64,000 nucleotides of DNA from JAGNKE01 sp964583335 (GTDB lineage Bacteria; Pseudomonadota; Alphaproteobacteria; Micavibrionales; Micavibrionaceae), in the NCBI GenBank assembly GCA_964583335.1, contig CAZOVG010000004.1, forward strand, positions 230,257-294,256. The letters are read 5' to 3'. The notes under the pieces were generated by a model, which saw only the letters and a program-made list of their open reading frames with translations, did no database searches and was not told the origin of the DNA. This document shows, one piece after another, positions 18,150 to 27,396 of the stretch (position 1 is the first letter of the stretch; the number at the start of each line of letters is the position of its first letter). Made by a program: the position numbers and the translations under genes.

Positions 18150-19736
18150 ATGTTTGATCTCATTTTCTCTGTTTTGGAAGCCTGGAACGCTCTGGGGCTT
18201 ATGCTGATGGCCGGCGTGTTTCTGCTGATCGGCGGCGGGATGTTGGCCCATCATTTTTATTGGCGCATTTGTGCCCGCAGTATAGAGGGGCGAGTGGTCG
18301 GGTTGCGTTTCGTCCAGACTACCAAATCGTATTCCGAAACCCCTGACGCTGAAGCTCAAAACTCCAAGGGTGCTCTGCTTGTTTTTGGTTTTTTCTTTAT
18401 TATCTTTCCTCTGATTTTTGGAGGCGTCGGGGCATGGTTTGCTTATGGGTACTATGATTTAACCGCGAACGGAATTCATGCCGATGCCTTTGTCGTTCGA
18501 AACGAAATCACGACCGGTTCCGATGGGGATTCCAGCAACACCACAATTTTGCGTTTTACAGACTCAAACGGCCAGTCTTGGGAAGTCCGGGATTCGATCA
18601 GCTATGGTGGCTCACCCTCTTATTCCGAGGGCGAGCGTATCGGCGTTTATTACGATCCTGGCGAGCCGGAGCGGTTCGTGATCGCTGATTTCTGGCACAA
18701 TATGGCTATTGCCATAGCCTTTATGGGTTTTAGCGTCGTTTTCATTCTTATTTTTTGTCTCATATTCTTTTTCAGCAGGCGAAAAAATTCGATTGGTTCC
18801 GGGGGGGGGGTGACCACGCAGGATGCTTTCTATCCTGTTTACGAATACCGCACCCCGCAAGGCGAACGCGCCGAGTATATCGATTCGATCGGAACGGGTG
18901 CCTATTTTCTGCATGTTCTGCCAGGGACACGAGCAAGGCTTCTGATGTTTCCGGGGCATCCGCCGAAGGTCAAGAAGGCCAGTCTCGTTTGGCTGATTCT
19001 AGGGCTTATCTTTCTTTCCCCGGGGCTGTTTATTGGGTACGTGGCCGTTTCGCAGTTCCGTTTTTCGCTGGGGATGATTGCGCTGCTTTTAGCCGGGTTT
19101 GGGTTTGCGGCATACAAACTCATGGTCTTTTTGGAAAAAATTCCAAAAGCGGATCGAGAGAAGGGCTGGAAAGCCTTTCGCAGCGGTGAGTTTCTGAGCG
19201 ATGAAAACTTTACCATAACCATGGACGATGCAAGCAAGAAGGGCCGATTGATGACGCCGGACGAGATCCGTGTGGGCATCCCGAAGCAGCGTCGTGCCTA
19301 TCGTCTTTCCGGGGTCATTATGCTTTTGATCGGGCTGGGGCTCGGCGCGGGCGGTTATTACGCAGGGAAGAACATTCTCGCTCTGTCTCGGGACGGGATC
19401 AGGGCCGAGGGCGAGGTTGTCGATCTGAGGAGCAAAAGCACAGATGACGGTTATGTTTATCACGCGGTCGTGCGGTTTAAGGACCAAAACGGCCAGGATG
19501 CGCAGTTCGAGGACAGTGTCGGCTCCAGCTCGCCGATGATGAAACGGGGTGACCGCGTGCAGGTTCTCTATCCGCCCGGGAAACCTTCGGGTGCGATTGT
19601 CGACCGGGGGATATTCAACTGGAGCCTCAGCGGCGGCTTGGCGGCGGCGGCCTTGTTGTTTCTGTGGGGCGCTCTCTCGTCCCTGAGCACAGCCGCGCGG
19701 GCCGGGCGTTCAGCGGCCTTCCGCACGGCTCTTTAA
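18150..19736 (+). CDS. DUF3592-type membrane protein with two copies of the domain
   Basis: A 528-aa membrane protein. Two related periplasm-facing segments are visible: the first near residues 100-185 (LRFTDSNGQSWEVRDS, then GERIGVYYDPGEPERFVI) and the second near 420-495 (VVRFKDQNGQDAQFEDS, then GDRVQVLYPPGKPSGAIV). Each is a small beta domain bracketed by hydrophobic helices, the layout of DUF3592 proteins, whose function is unknown. A third, partial copy may lie at 225-275 (YEYRTPQGERAEYIDS). Roughly six membrane helices are predicted by eye. It is cotranscribed with the preceding membrane protein and is followed by yajC. Confidence 0.72.
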   Translation: MFDLIFSVLEAWNALGLMLMAGVFLLIGGGMLAHHFYWRICARSIEGRVVGLRFVQTTKSYSETPDAEAQNSKGALLVFGFFFIIFPLIFGGVGAWFAYGYYDLTANGIHADAFVVRNEITTGSDGDSSNTTILRFTDSNGQSWEVRDSISYGGSPSYSEGERIGVYYDPGEPERFVIADFWHNMAIAIAFMGFSVVFILIFCLIFFFSRRKNSIGSGGGVTTQDAFYPVYEYRTPQGERAEYIDSIGTGAYFLHVLPGTRARLLMFPGHPPKVKKASLVWLILGLIFLSPGLFIGYVAVSQFRFSLGMIALLLAGFGFAAYKLMVFLEKIPKADREKGWKAFRSGEFLSDENFTITMDDASKKGRLMTPDEIRVGIPKQRRAYRLSGVIMLLIGLGLGAGGYYAGKNILALSRDGIRAEGEVVDLRSKSTDDGYVYHAVVRFKDQNGQDAQFEDSVGSSSPMMKRGDRVQVLYPPGKPSGAIVDRGIFNWSLSGGLAAAALLFLWGALSSLSTAARAGRSAAFRTAL

Positions 19737-19823
19737 GGGGGGCTTTGCCGCGGGGCTTGATTTTGGCTTTTATGCCGCTATATTCAGCGTCTGTTATGAC
19801 CTTACCCTTTGGGAGCAGGATTT

Positions 19824-20219
19824 ATGCTCATTGCAAAAGCTTATGCCGCCGCCGCCGAGAACGCCGATCAGCTTGACGCGCTGGCCGATGCGCCGACCGC
19901 CGGAGAAGCGTTTTTCTGGAACATCGCCCTTGTCGGTATTCTTGTCTTTTTATTCTACATCCTTCTGATAATGCCTCAGCAGCGGCGCTTTAAGGAGCAT
20001 AGCGATATGCTTTCCGACCTTAAAAAAGGCGACCGGGTTATCACTGGTGGCGGCTTGGTGGGCAAGATCGATAAGATCATTGATGACAGAGAAGTTCTTG
20101 TCGATCTGGGCAACGGCCTGAAAGTTACGGCTCTCAGGTCAACTATTCAGGGCAAAACCGAGGATCTTCTTAAACCCGTCGCGAACGATGCCAAAGCGGC
20201 CAAGGCTGAAAAGAAGTAA
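19824..20219 (+). CDS. yajC: Sec translocon accessory protein YajC
   Basis: Small inner-membrane subunit that associates with SecDF. The 131-aa protein has one membrane helix (about residues 30-50, GILVFLFYILLIMPQQRR), followed by the conserved LKKGDRVITGGGLVGKI and ALRSTIQGK segments and a lysine-rich tail. ATG at 19824 is preceded by GGAGCAGG as ribosome binding site; a TTG at 19809 would lie before this site and is rejected. secD starts six bases after its stop. Confidence 0.95.
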   Translation: MLIAKAYAAAAENADQLDALADAPTAGEAFFWNIALVGILVFLFYILLIMPQQRRFKEHSDMLSDLKKGDRVITGGGLVGKIDKIIDDREVLVDLGNGLKVTALRSTIQGKTEDLLKPVANDAKAAKAEKK

Positions 20220-20225
20220 ACCCTG

Positions 20226-21782
20226 ATGATTCGTATTCCTCTATGGAAGACCCTCCTTATTTTTGCGGTTTCGCTTTGGGGCATTCTGTATACTTTGCCT
20301 AATTTTGTCGGCGATTCCGGACGGCAGTGGATGTCGGACAATCTTCCTGCCGGTTTTCCAAAAAGCACCATTAATCTTGGGCTCGACCTTCGGGGTGGGG
20401 CGCATCTTCTGTTTGAAGTGGATCTCGATTTTGTCTACCGCGAGCGGGCCGAGTTTTTGGAGCAGGAAATTAGGAATGGCATGCTTGAGGCGAAAATCGG
20501 CTATCAGAAGCTTGGGACTTTGCCTACGGGCGCCCGGATTACCCTTAAGGATGTAAGTTTAAGTGAGCAAGCGCGCGGCGTGATAAGAGCTATTGATGCT
20601 CGATACCTGATCACGACCTCGGAGGATGGGCTTGTTATCGACGCCACGATGGATGAGTCTCAGATCAAGGAAATACAAGATCAGGTACTGGATCAGTCGA
20701 TCGAAATCGTGCGCCGCCGCGTTGATCAAATGGGTACCACTGAACCCACAATACAAAGGCAAGGCGAGAACCGCGTTCTCTTGCAGGTTCCCGGGGCAAA
20801 AGCGGAAGATGTTAAACGCATCATAGGAAAAACTGCAAAGCTTGGCTTTCATTTGGTTAACGCTACGGGTCGGCGCGGCGCAGGTGAGATGAGTTTGCCC
20901 ATGCTTGAGGAGCCGGGTGCCAAACTGGACGTCAGCCGTCGGCCGGTGATTACCGGAGACATGCTTGAAAACGCGCAACCAAGTTTTGATCAGAACGGTG
21001 AGACGGTCGTGAGCTTCCGGCTTGATGCGGTGGGCGCGCGTAAATTCTGTGACGTTACGCGGGCCAATGTGAACAAGCCTTTTGCAATTGTTCTTGATAA
21101 CGAAATCATTAGCTCTCCTGTTATCCGCGAGCCCATTTGTGGGGGGCAGGGGCAGATTTCAGGGAGCTTCACGGTTCAGACGGCCAACGATCTGGCTCTC
21201 TTGCTCAGGGCTGGCGCCTTGCCCGCACCGATGAACGTGGTTGAGGAGCGTTCAGTCGGGCCCTCTCTGGGGGCGGATTCGATTGAGGCCGGCAAAACGG
21301 CAAGCCTTTATGGTTTGGGGCTTGTTTTGCTGTTTATGATTTTTTCATACGGATTTTTCGGTTTTCTGGCCGATATCGCCTTGCTTGTAAACGTTGCTCT
21401 CATTATCGGTCTGCTCTCTGTTCTTCAGGCGACTCTTACCCTTCCGGGTATTGCCGGAATCGTCCTCACCGTTGGGATGGCTGTTGACGCGAACGTTCTT
21501 ATCTTCGAGCGTATTCGCGAGGAGTTGCGGGCCGGGCGTTCGAATATTTCTGCTATCGATACGGGTTACAGCAAAGCGATGTCTACGATTGTGGACGCCA
21601 ACCTTACGACACTTATTGCGGCCATCATTCTATTCGCTTTCGGGGCCGGGCCGATTAAAGGTTTTGCGGTCACCCTCGGGATCGGGATTATTACATCTAT
21701 GTTTTCTGCCATCATGCTAACGCGGCTTTTTGTTGTTTTCTGGTTGCAACGCGCAAAGTCCGGCGCCGTTGTGCCGATATAG
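20226..21782 (+). CDS. secD: Protein-export membrane protein SecD
   Basis: With SecF, pulls secreted proteins through SecYEG using the proton gradient. The 518-aa protein shows the first membrane helix, the D1 motif LGLDLRGGAHLLFEVD (near residue 50), the periplasmic P1 domain with VDQMGTTEPTIQRQGENR, the IISSPVIREPI substrate loop, and the six-helix RND core with LTVGMAVDANVLIFERIREE carrying the proton-relay aspartate. It is flanked by yajC and secF with gaps of 6 and 10 bases, the usual operon. Confidence 0.97.
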   Translation: MIRIPLWKTLLIFAVSLWGILYTLPNFVGDSGRQWMSDNLPAGFPKSTINLGLDLRGGAHLLFEVDLDFVYRERAEFLEQEIRNGMLEAKIGYQKLGTLPTGARITLKDVSLSEQARGVIRAIDARYLITTSEDGLVIDATMDESQIKEIQDQVLDQSIEIVRRRVDQMGTTEPTIQRQGENRVLLQVPGAKAEDVKRIIGKTAKLGFHLVNATGRRGAGEMSLPMLEEPGAKLDVSRRPVITGDMLENAQPSFDQNGETVVSFRLDAVGARKFCDVTRANVNKPFAIVLDNEIISSPVIREPICGGQGQISGSFTVQTANDLALLLRAGALPAPMNVVEERSVGPSLGADSIEAGKTASLYGLGLVLLFMIFSYGFFGFLADIALLVNVALIIGLLSVLQATLTLPGIAGIVLTVGMAVDANVLIFERIREELRAGRSNISAIDTGYSKAMSTIVDANLTTLIAAIILFAFGAGPIKGFAVTLGIGIITSMFSAIMLTRLFVVFWLQRAKSGAVVPI

Positions 21783-21792
21783 GGGATAGATT

Positions 21793-22812
21793 ATGCGCGG
21801 TATAAAAATTATTCCCGACACGATTAATTTCAATTTTTATCGCTATCGTCGTTTTGCTTACGTGCTTTCAATTTCTCTTGTTCTTGGCACTTTTTTTATG
21901 CTGGCCACGCGCGGCCTTAATTTTGGTATCGATTTTACAGGCGGTACGGCTATTGAAATTGAGGCTCCGATAAAGCCTGACCTGGAAGCACTTCGCAAGG
22001 CTTTGAATGGATTAAAGCTTGGCGACATCTCGATTCAGGAGTTTGGGCAAGAACGCGATTTGCTTATCCGTCTGGCACAACAAGCGGAAACGGATCAGAC
22101 CCGGGCGGCCTATGAGGCTTGCGTTGAAGCCAACCGTAAGAGTGCCGATCCTGAGCCTTGTCCTACTGCGCAAACGAAAGCAATTGATTCTGTGCGCACG
22201 GCGCTGGAAGAGTTTTTTAAAGACGGGCAAGTGGATTATCGGCGTGTCGAGTATGTGGGGCCGCAGGTCGGCGAGGAGCTCAAGGTTCAGGGTTTGTGGG
22301 CGATCACCCTCTCTATTCTGGCCATCATGGCTTATATCTGGGCGCGTTTTGAGTGGCAATTCGCCGTTTCGGCCACAGTTGCAACGACCTTGCATGACGT
22401 TGTTCTGACCATCGGGTTATTCTCGCTTACCCAGATGGAGTTTAATCTCTCGACGTTGGCTGCCATTCTTTTGGTCGCAGGTTATTCTGTGAACGACACC
22501 GTCGTTGTTTTCGATCGTATTCGCGAGGATATGCGTAAATATAAGAAGAAGCCGCTTCCGGAGCTTATTAATCGCGCCATCAATGAAACCTTAACACGCA
22601 CGACGATGACGTCTTTTACAACCTTGCTGGCCTTGATTGCCTTGTATGTGTTTGGCGGCGAGGTGATCAGAGGGTTCGTGTACGCGCTTATTTTCGGAAT
22701 TATTGTCGGTACGTATTCCTCTATCTACGTTGCCGCGCCCGTTCTTGTCTTGCTTGGTATACGTCCCCAGAAGGACGATTCGGCAGACCCCAAGGCCGCC
22801 GAGTCCGCCTGA
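21793..22812 (+). CDS. secF: Protein-export membrane protein SecF
   Basis: Partner of SecD in the translocon. The 339-aa protein has LNFGIDFTGGTAIEIE near residue 45, a periplasmic domain with VEYVGPQVGEEL near 155, and the six-helix core with VAGYSVNDTVVVFDRIRED near 225 and TRTTMTSFTTLLAL near 265. A cysteine-containing segment between about 95 and 125 (EACVEANRKSADPEPCPT) is longer than in many SecF proteins, perhaps a disulphide-held loop. The Mth938-domain gene begins two bases after its stop. Confidence 0.96.
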   Translation: MRGIKIIPDTINFNFYRYRRFAYVLSISLVLGTFFMLATRGLNFGIDFTGGTAIEIEAPIKPDLEALRKALNGLKLGDISIQEFGQERDLLIRLAQQAETDQTRAAYEACVEANRKSADPEPCPTAQTKAIDSVRTALEEFFKDGQVDYRRVEYVGPQVGEELKVQGLWAITLSILAIMAYIWARFEWQFAVSATVATTLHDVVLTIGLFSLTQMEFNLSTLAAILLVAGYSVNDTVVVFDRIREDMRKYKKKPLPELINRAINETLTRTTMTSFTTLLALIALYVFGGEVIRGFVYALIFGIIVGTYSSIYVAAPVLVLLGIRPQKDDSADPKAAESA

Positions 22813-22813
22813 G

Positions 22814-23203
22814 ATGGATGTCACGCCGCTGATCAAAAAGGGGCAGCAGATTATCCAGAGCTACGCCGACGGAGGCTTTAAGGTCAGCGGGGCACGTTAT
22901 GAGGGCGGTATCATCGTCACTTCCCCGGCCACGTTTGTCTGGAATGTCTCCACACTTGAGGCCGCGGCGCTGAACGCTCAGGATTTTAAGTGTTTTGAGG
23001 AATTTCAAGGCCAAATTGACATCCTGATCCTCGGCACGGGCGCGCAGCACGTCTTTTTGGCTCCGGCTTTGCTGAAATCTGTTAAGTTACTGAATATAAA
23101 CGCAGAAGCGATGGATACCGGCGCGGCTTGCCGGACTTACAATGTCCTAATGACCGAGGGACGGAGGGTGGCAGCGGCTTTGCTGCCGGTGATGGGGCCT
23201 TAG
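22814..23203 (+). CDS. Mth938-like domain protein (DUF498/NDUFAF3 relative)
   Basis: A 129-aa soluble protein of the Mth938-like fold, whose mitochondrial relative NDUFAF3 helps assemble complex I. Family features are YADGGFKVSGARYEGGIIV near residue 16, the ILILGTGAQHVFLAP segment near 70 and MDTGAACRTYNVLMTEGRRV near 97. The ATG at 22814 lies right after the secF stop; the reading frame is open further upstream inside secF but that part is only a shadow. In many alphaproteobacteria this gene directly precedes a squalene/phytoene synthase-like gene; here that gene is 2.4 kb further on. Confidence 0.85.
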   Translation: MDVTPLIKKGQQIIQSYADGGFKVSGARYEGGIIVTSPATFVWNVSTLEAAALNAQDFKCFEEFQGQIDILILGTGAQHVFLAPALLKSVKLLNINAEAMDTGAACRTYNVLMTEGRRVAAALLPVMGP

Positions 23204-23299
23204 AGCTGCCATTATTTGCATCTTTTTCCCTCAAGCGTTATAGTGGGCGTTGGTTGATATTATTATAATTAAAAACGATATTTAGGGATTGATTGAGTC

Positions 23300-24832
23300 A
23301 TGGCGGGTGGAAATCCAACTTTACCAGGCGGGACGGCGCTGGATCGAGCGGCCTTTCTTGTGGAAGTCAACAGAGCGGGCGCAGTTTCGACAAGCGACAT
23401 CACCGCTGCCAAGGATAATAAAGACCAGATGCGCGTCGCGTCGCGCGCGATCAGTGATCTTAACACCATCATAGGAAACGATAACCGCGCGCAGAGCGTC
23501 GAAACTCAAACCCGTGTTCTGGAGGCTTTGAGAGCTTCACCCGGGCATCGTGATATTATTGCCGACTTTGTTCGTAAAAAGATGGTTGATCCGACTATGA
23601 CCATTACCGAGCACTCCGGAATGGTCACCGGGCGTATGCTTGGTGTCCGTCCCGCACTTGAGAGCATCGCCCCTATATCGGCACAGTTTCGGCAATCCGT
23701 AACGGCTACTGCCGGCGGGGTCCAACCAAAAAACCTCTCTGAACTCGGGATACTGCCAACCGGAAACGACTTGGCAGAGGATTACAATCGCGCAAAAACT
23801 GTGCTTGATTATATTCGGAATAGCTCACAGTCCGGCGGTTCGCAAGAAAACAAACTCACCCCCACACAGATGAACGAGGTTGTCGGCGCTTGGCGCACTG
23901 CCGGTTACGCCAGCTATGCCAACGTTATGGAAGACATGCGCCGTAATGCTGCCAGCGATCCTGTGGCCGCTCTTGCAAGGGCCAAAGTTTCTCTGGGTAC
24001 GGCTTACAGCAGTGAGTATGAAAAGAAGAAAACCGTCGATATTCAAGGCGATGCGGAGCGCGGCCGTCAGCAGGCGTTGCAGCATCTTAATGTCGATTAC
24101 GGCCAGATCCGGCAACGCATTCCTGAAATCCTTGCGCAGCAAGGCGGCGGGCAGGCGGGTGGTTCGGCTTTGGATGCACAGCGCCGGACCCTTATTCAAG
24201 GCGTCCGGAGCACGGTAGGTATACTTCTCGACCCGAGTAATAGCCTTACGCCCGAGCAGCGCGTCAACGAGATCGCGCGGACCGTACAGCGCATTCCTGA
24301 TATCGTTACATCCGGCGGGACAGCTTTGACGCCCACACAGAGGAATGCGGTCATGAGGGATGCCCGTGAAGCGATCACTGATCTGGTCAGAAGAAACTCG
24401 AGTCTTACCCCCGAGCAGCGTCAGCAGGAAATTCAGCGTCTTACGGATGGGATTGTGCAGCGTGTCCAAGGCCTTGCGCCCGCTGCGGGGCAGAATGTGT
24501 CCGAGGCTCAGAAAGACGCCATCATGCAGGGCGTGCAAGCAACCATTAATCAAGTCGCCGATGGTTTTGGCGCGCTTTCAGCTGAGCGGCAACGTGAGAT
24601 CGAACGCACGATCAATATCCGGATTGAGCAAGCCGTGACCACAGAAGCCGCCAAGCGTCTTGGCAATACCGATGAGAGAGTCCGGGCGGCACAAGAGGGG
24701 GCGCAGGCTGAGTACGACTCACGTGCCCAATCGTTTATCGAGCGGGTTCGTAATATGCCGGCCGATCAGCGCGAGAAGCTTTGCGAGAATTCAGCCAGTA
24801 ATCCGCTGGTCCAACAGGCGTGCAAGCCATAG
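23300..24832 (+). CDS. Hypothetical helical repeat protein
   Basis: A 510-aa protein with no signal peptide or membrane segment that I do not recognise. It is very rich in Ala, Arg, Gln and Glu and mostly alpha-helical. Three imperfect repeats of about 50 residues are visible at roughly 290-341, 342-397 and 400-446; each begins with a short cap (ALDAQRR, ALTPTQRN, VSEAQKD) and has an inner LTPEQR or LSAERQR turn. The C terminus has two cysteines (CENSASNPLVQQAC). It has its own AT-rich upstream region (23,204-23,299) and a strong terminator, so it is probably a single-gene unit. A structural or substrate-like role is possible but untested. Confidence 0.75.
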   Translation: MAGGNPTLPGGTALDRAAFLVEVNRAGAVSTSDITAAKDNKDQMRVASRAISDLNTIIGNDNRAQSVETQTRVLEALRASPGHRDIIADFVRKKMVDPTMTITEHSGMVTGRMLGVRPALESIAPISAQFRQSVTATAGGVQPKNLSELGILPTGNDLAEDYNRAKTVLDYIRNSSQSGGSQENKLTPTQMNEVVGAWRTAGYASYANVMEDMRRNAASDPVAALARAKVSLGTAYSSEYEKKKTVDIQGDAERGRQQALQHLNVDYGQIRQRIPEILAQQGGGQAGGSALDAQRRTLIQGVRSTVGILLDPSNSLTPEQRVNEIARTVQRIPDIVTSGGTALTPTQRNAVMRDAREAITDLVRRNSSLTPEQRQQEIQRLTDGIVQRVQGLAPAAGQNVSEAQKDAIMQGVQATINQVADGFGALSAERQREIERTINIRIEQAVTTEAAKRLGNTDERVRAAQEGAQAEYDSRAQSFIERVRNMPADQREKLCENSASNPLVQQACKP

Positions 24833-24847
24833 AAACACACAGAATTT

Positions 24848-24877
24848 AAAAAGGGGCCTCAGCAAGCCCCTTTTTTT
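24848..24877. terminator. Bidirectional Rho-independent terminator
   Basis: Arms GGGGC (24853-24857) and GCCCC (24866-24870) with a run of A before and seven T after, so the extended stem works on both strands. It lies between the convergent repeat-protein gene ending at 24,832 and sodB ending at 24,883. Confidence 0.9.
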
Positions 24878-24882
24878 GTTTC

Positions 24883-25515
24883 TTACGCCGCGATTTTGAC
24901 CGGGCCTTTTTCAAAGAGCTCCGCGACATATTCCCAGTTTACGAGATTGTCCATGAAAGCCTCCAGATATTTCTGGCGGGCGTTGCGGTAGTCGATGTAA
25001 TAGCTGTGTTCCCAGACGTCGCAGCCGAGGAGGGCCGTCTTGCCGTGGGCGAGGGGGTTTTCGCCGTTGGGGGTTTTCATGACATCCAGCTTGCCGTTCG
25101 CATCGAGGATCAGCCAGCACCAGCCGGAGCCGAATTGCGTCATGCCCGCCTCGATGAATTTGCCCCGGAAGGTATCGTAGGAGCCGAAAGACTCCTTGAT
25201 CATGGTTTCGAGGTTGGCGGGTATGGCCTTGCCGTCTTTCGGGCCGCCGTCCTTTTTCATCCAGTGCCAGAAATGGATATGGTTCCAGTGCTGGCCCGCG
25301 TTGTTGAACAGGCCCGCCTGAGCCGGATTTTTGAAGGATGACACGACAACCTGCTCGAGCGTCTTGTCGGCCAGTCCGGCGGCTTGCGCCAGTTCGTTGC
25401 CTTTGACCACGTAGGCGTTGTGATGCTTGTCGTGGTGAAATTCCAGCGTCTCGGCGGACATATAGGGCGCCAGCGCATCATAAGCGTAAGGCAGTTTCGG
25501 GAGTTCAAAAGCCAT
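24883..25515 (-). CDS. sodB: Superoxide dismutase (Fe/Mn family)
   Basis: Converts superoxide to peroxide and oxygen. The 210-aa protein contains the metal ligands in HHDKHHNAYV (near residue 30), NNAGQHWNHIHFWHWM (near 75), and DVWEHSYYIDYRN (near 165). The QHWNH and GSGWCWL contexts are closer to iron than to manganese enzymes, but metal choice cannot be settled from sequence. No signal peptide, so cytoplasmic. A ribosome binding site AGGAGA precedes the ATG. It is monocistronic, ended by the bidirectional terminator. Confidence 0.95.
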   Translation of the reverse strand: MAFELPKLPYAYDALAPYMSAETLEFHHDKHHNAYVVKGNELAQAAGLADKTLEQVVVSSFKNPAQAGLFNNAGQHWNHIHFWHWMKKDGGPKDGKAIPANLETMIKESFGSYDTFRGKFIEAGMTQFGSGWCWLILDANGKLDVMKTPNGENPLAHGKTALLGCDVWEHSYYIDYRNARQKYLEAFMDNLVNWEYVAELFEKGPVKIAA

Positions 25516-25607
25516 GGTCTTCTCCTGCTTTCAATGATCTGTAAAAGCTGCTAACGCTACACTAGTGATTTTGCACAATTTCACAAGGATTATCGGCGGA
25601 TCAGGCC

Positions 25608-26420
25608 TTGAAACACCCCGCGCTTACAGCCTGCGGACGCATCGTTCGGGAACATGACCCGGACCGCTTTCTGCTGTCACTTTTTGCCCCGCCCGAGCGG
25701 CGTGCGGGTTTGTGGGCTTTGTTTGCCTTCAACCATGAAATCGCCAAAACGCGCGAGGTGGTAAGCGACAGCACGCTCGGGCTGATTCGGCTTCAGTGGT
25801 GGCGGGATGAGATCGCGCGCATTTATAAGGGGCCGGGCGCGTCCGAGCATGAAGTTTTGCGCGAGCTTGCCGAGGCGATCCGGCGTTATGATCTGCCGCA
25901 GGAGCATTTCGATACGCTGGCCTATGCCCGGGAGTTCGACCTAGAGAATGTCTGCCCGGCCAATCTCGAAGGGCTTTTGAATTACTGCGATTTTACGTCC
26001 ACGCCCCTTTACAAGCTGGCGGTTCAGATCGCCGGGGGCGAGCCGGAGATGGAGCCGATCTATCCGGTGGCCGTCAACTATGCGCTGGCAGGATTGCTCC
26101 GCAGCGTCGGGCCGCTGGCCGCGCAGGAGCGTTGTTTTCTGCCCGAGGATTTGATGGAGCGGCACGGGGTAAGGACGTCCGGCCTCTACAGCGGCAAAAG
26201 GCTGGAGGGACTGCCCGCGCTGCTTTCCGAGGTGGCGTCTGCGCGGGCCGAGGGCATGCGCCCGGAGCATCCGTTTTTGGCCGCGGTTTCGAAACTATCC
26301 GATTTGTATTTTAACCATATTAAGAGGTTGAAATATAATATTTTCAGCCCGCGATATGTGATGGAGCCGCCCTTTAAGGCCCTTCGGCTGACGCTTGCCA
26401 TAAAGTTTATGCATTTTTAG
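25608..26420 (+). CDS. Squalene/phytoene synthase family protein (NDUFAF6-like)
   Basis: A 270-aa protein of the trans-isoprenyl diphosphate synthase head-to-head family. Visible pieces are FAPPERRAGLWALFAFNHEIAKTREVVS near residue 25, RLQWWRDEIARIY near 62, LEGLLNYCDFTSTPLYKLA near 125 and YNIFSPRYVM near the end. The aspartate-rich DxxxD motifs of true squalene or phytoene synthases are not complete, which fits the NDUFAF6-like branch linked in eukaryotes to complex I assembly. Translation appears to begin at TTG 25,608. It is divergent from sodB and stands apart from the Mth938 gene it usually neighbours. Confidence 0.8.
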   Translation: MKHPALTACGRIVREHDPDRFLLSLFAPPERRAGLWALFAFNHEIAKTREVVSDSTLGLIRLQWWRDEIARIYKGPGASEHEVLRELAEAIRRYDLPQEHFDTLAYAREFDLENVCPANLEGLLNYCDFTSTPLYKLAVQIAGGEPEMEPIYPVAVNYALAGLLRSVGPLAAQERCFLPEDLMERHGVRTSGLYSGKRLEGLPALLSEVASARAEGMRPEHPFLAAVSKLSDLYFNHIKRLKYNIFSPRYVMEPPFKALRLTLAIKFMHF

Positions 26421-26524
26421 GCATTTGGTTGTATGATCGACCTTGGTCAGGGGCGCATAAAAGCGCCAGTTATAATCAAAGCAGGCTTTTTAAAGCCGAA
26501 AGCGTTTCAGGAGAGAGTGACGCC

Positions 26525-26773
26525 ATGGTTGATTCCATCAATCCCGCCGGGCAAAGTCAGGTCGTTCAGAATACCCGCAAAACGCAAGACACTCAGAAGA
26601 CTTCTGAAAAGGAGCAGGCCGGGAACGCTCCCGTTGATGAGGTGCGGATTTCCGAAGAGGCTTTGAGTCTTTCGCAAGCCGAAGAGGCCGCGCGGACTGT
26701 CGGTTCCGCCCTTGAGAAGAACGCCAGCGCGACCCTTTCCGCCGACCAGCAGCGACTCAGCACACTGGCCTGA
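26525..26773 (+). CDS. Hypothetical small protein
   Basis: An 82-aa polar protein without signal peptide. The first half is rich in Gln, Lys and Thr and likely disordered; the second half (VRISEEALSLSQAEEAARTVGSALEK) is helical. The layout, disordered start then an EVRISEEAL helix, is reminiscent of small FlgM-like or flagellum-associated proteins in composition only. ATG at 26,525 is preceded by AGGAGAGAG; the frame is open upstream from 26,429 but that start has no such site. It is convergent with greA, seven bases away. Confidence 0.6.
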   Translation: MVDSINPAGQSQVVQNTRKTQDTQKTSEKEQAGNAPVDEVRISEEALSLSQAEEAARTVGSALEKNASATLSADQQRLSTLA

Positions 26774-26779
26774 CCCAGC

Positions 26780-27253
26780 TTATTTATATTTAACGTCGAG
26801 AATTTCGTAGGCGCGGATGCCTTTGGGCGTCTTGACCTTCACGAGGTCGCCGACCGCCTTGCCGATCAGGGCGCGAGCGACCGGGGCACTGATGGAGAGG
26901 CGGCCTTTTTCGGTGTCAGATTCGTAATCGCCGACGAGTTGATACGTCTCTTCATCGTCCGTCTCTTCATCTACGACCGTCACGGTCGCGCCGAATTTAA
27001 TTACGTTGCCGCTCATACTTGCAGGATCAATCACCTGCGCACGACCGATTACGGCTTCGAGTTCCTGAATCCGGCCCTCGATAAAGCTCTGCTGTTCGCG
27101 GGCGGCGTGGTATTCCGCATTTTCAGACAGATCGCCATGGGCGCGCGCTTCGGCAATCGCCTGAATCACGGCGGGGCGCTGGACGCTCTTGAGATTCTTC
27201 AGCTCGCCTTCAAGCCTCGTGAAGCCTTCTTTGGTCAACGGGATCAGTTCCAT
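26780..27253 (-). CDS. greA: Transcription elongation factor GreA
   Basis: Rescues backtracked RNA polymerase by stimulating transcript cleavage. The 157-aa protein has the N-terminal coiled-coil with the acidic tip (HGDLSENAEYHAAREQQ near residue 38) and the C-terminal FKBP-like domain ending in PKGIRAYEILDVKYK. Length is standard. On the minus strand it lies downstream of carB but separated from it by a terminator, so it probably has its own promoter in 27,254-27,284. Confidence 0.96.
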   Translation of the reverse strand: MELIPLTKEGFTRLEGELKNLKSVQRPAVIQAIAEARAHGDLSENAEYHAAREQQSFIEGRIQELEAVIGRAQVIDPASMSGNVIKFGATVTVVDEETDDEETYQLVGDYESDTEKGRLSISAPVARALIGKAVGDLVKVKTPKGIRAYEILDVKYK

Positions 27254-27284
27254 GATCGTATCGTCCTGTAAAAAATTAGCCCTT

Positions 27285-27319
27285 TAAAAAACAAACATCC
27301 CGCCCGGATTATGGGCGGG
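27285..27319 (-). terminator. Rho-independent terminator of carB
   Basis: On the minus strand, arms CCCGCCC and GGGCGGG (27,319-27,313 with 27,305-27,299) form a seven-pair stem with a seven-base loop, followed by ATGTTTGTTTTTT. A weaker second stem of CCCCG/CGGGG lies between it and the carB stop. Confidence 0.85.
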
Positions 27320-27396
27320 GTGAAAAACTTAAGCGTGTCTGACCGCACCCCGAGGCTACTGTATCGGGGCGGGGGCGTCAAGAATGTTCGTCTCGG

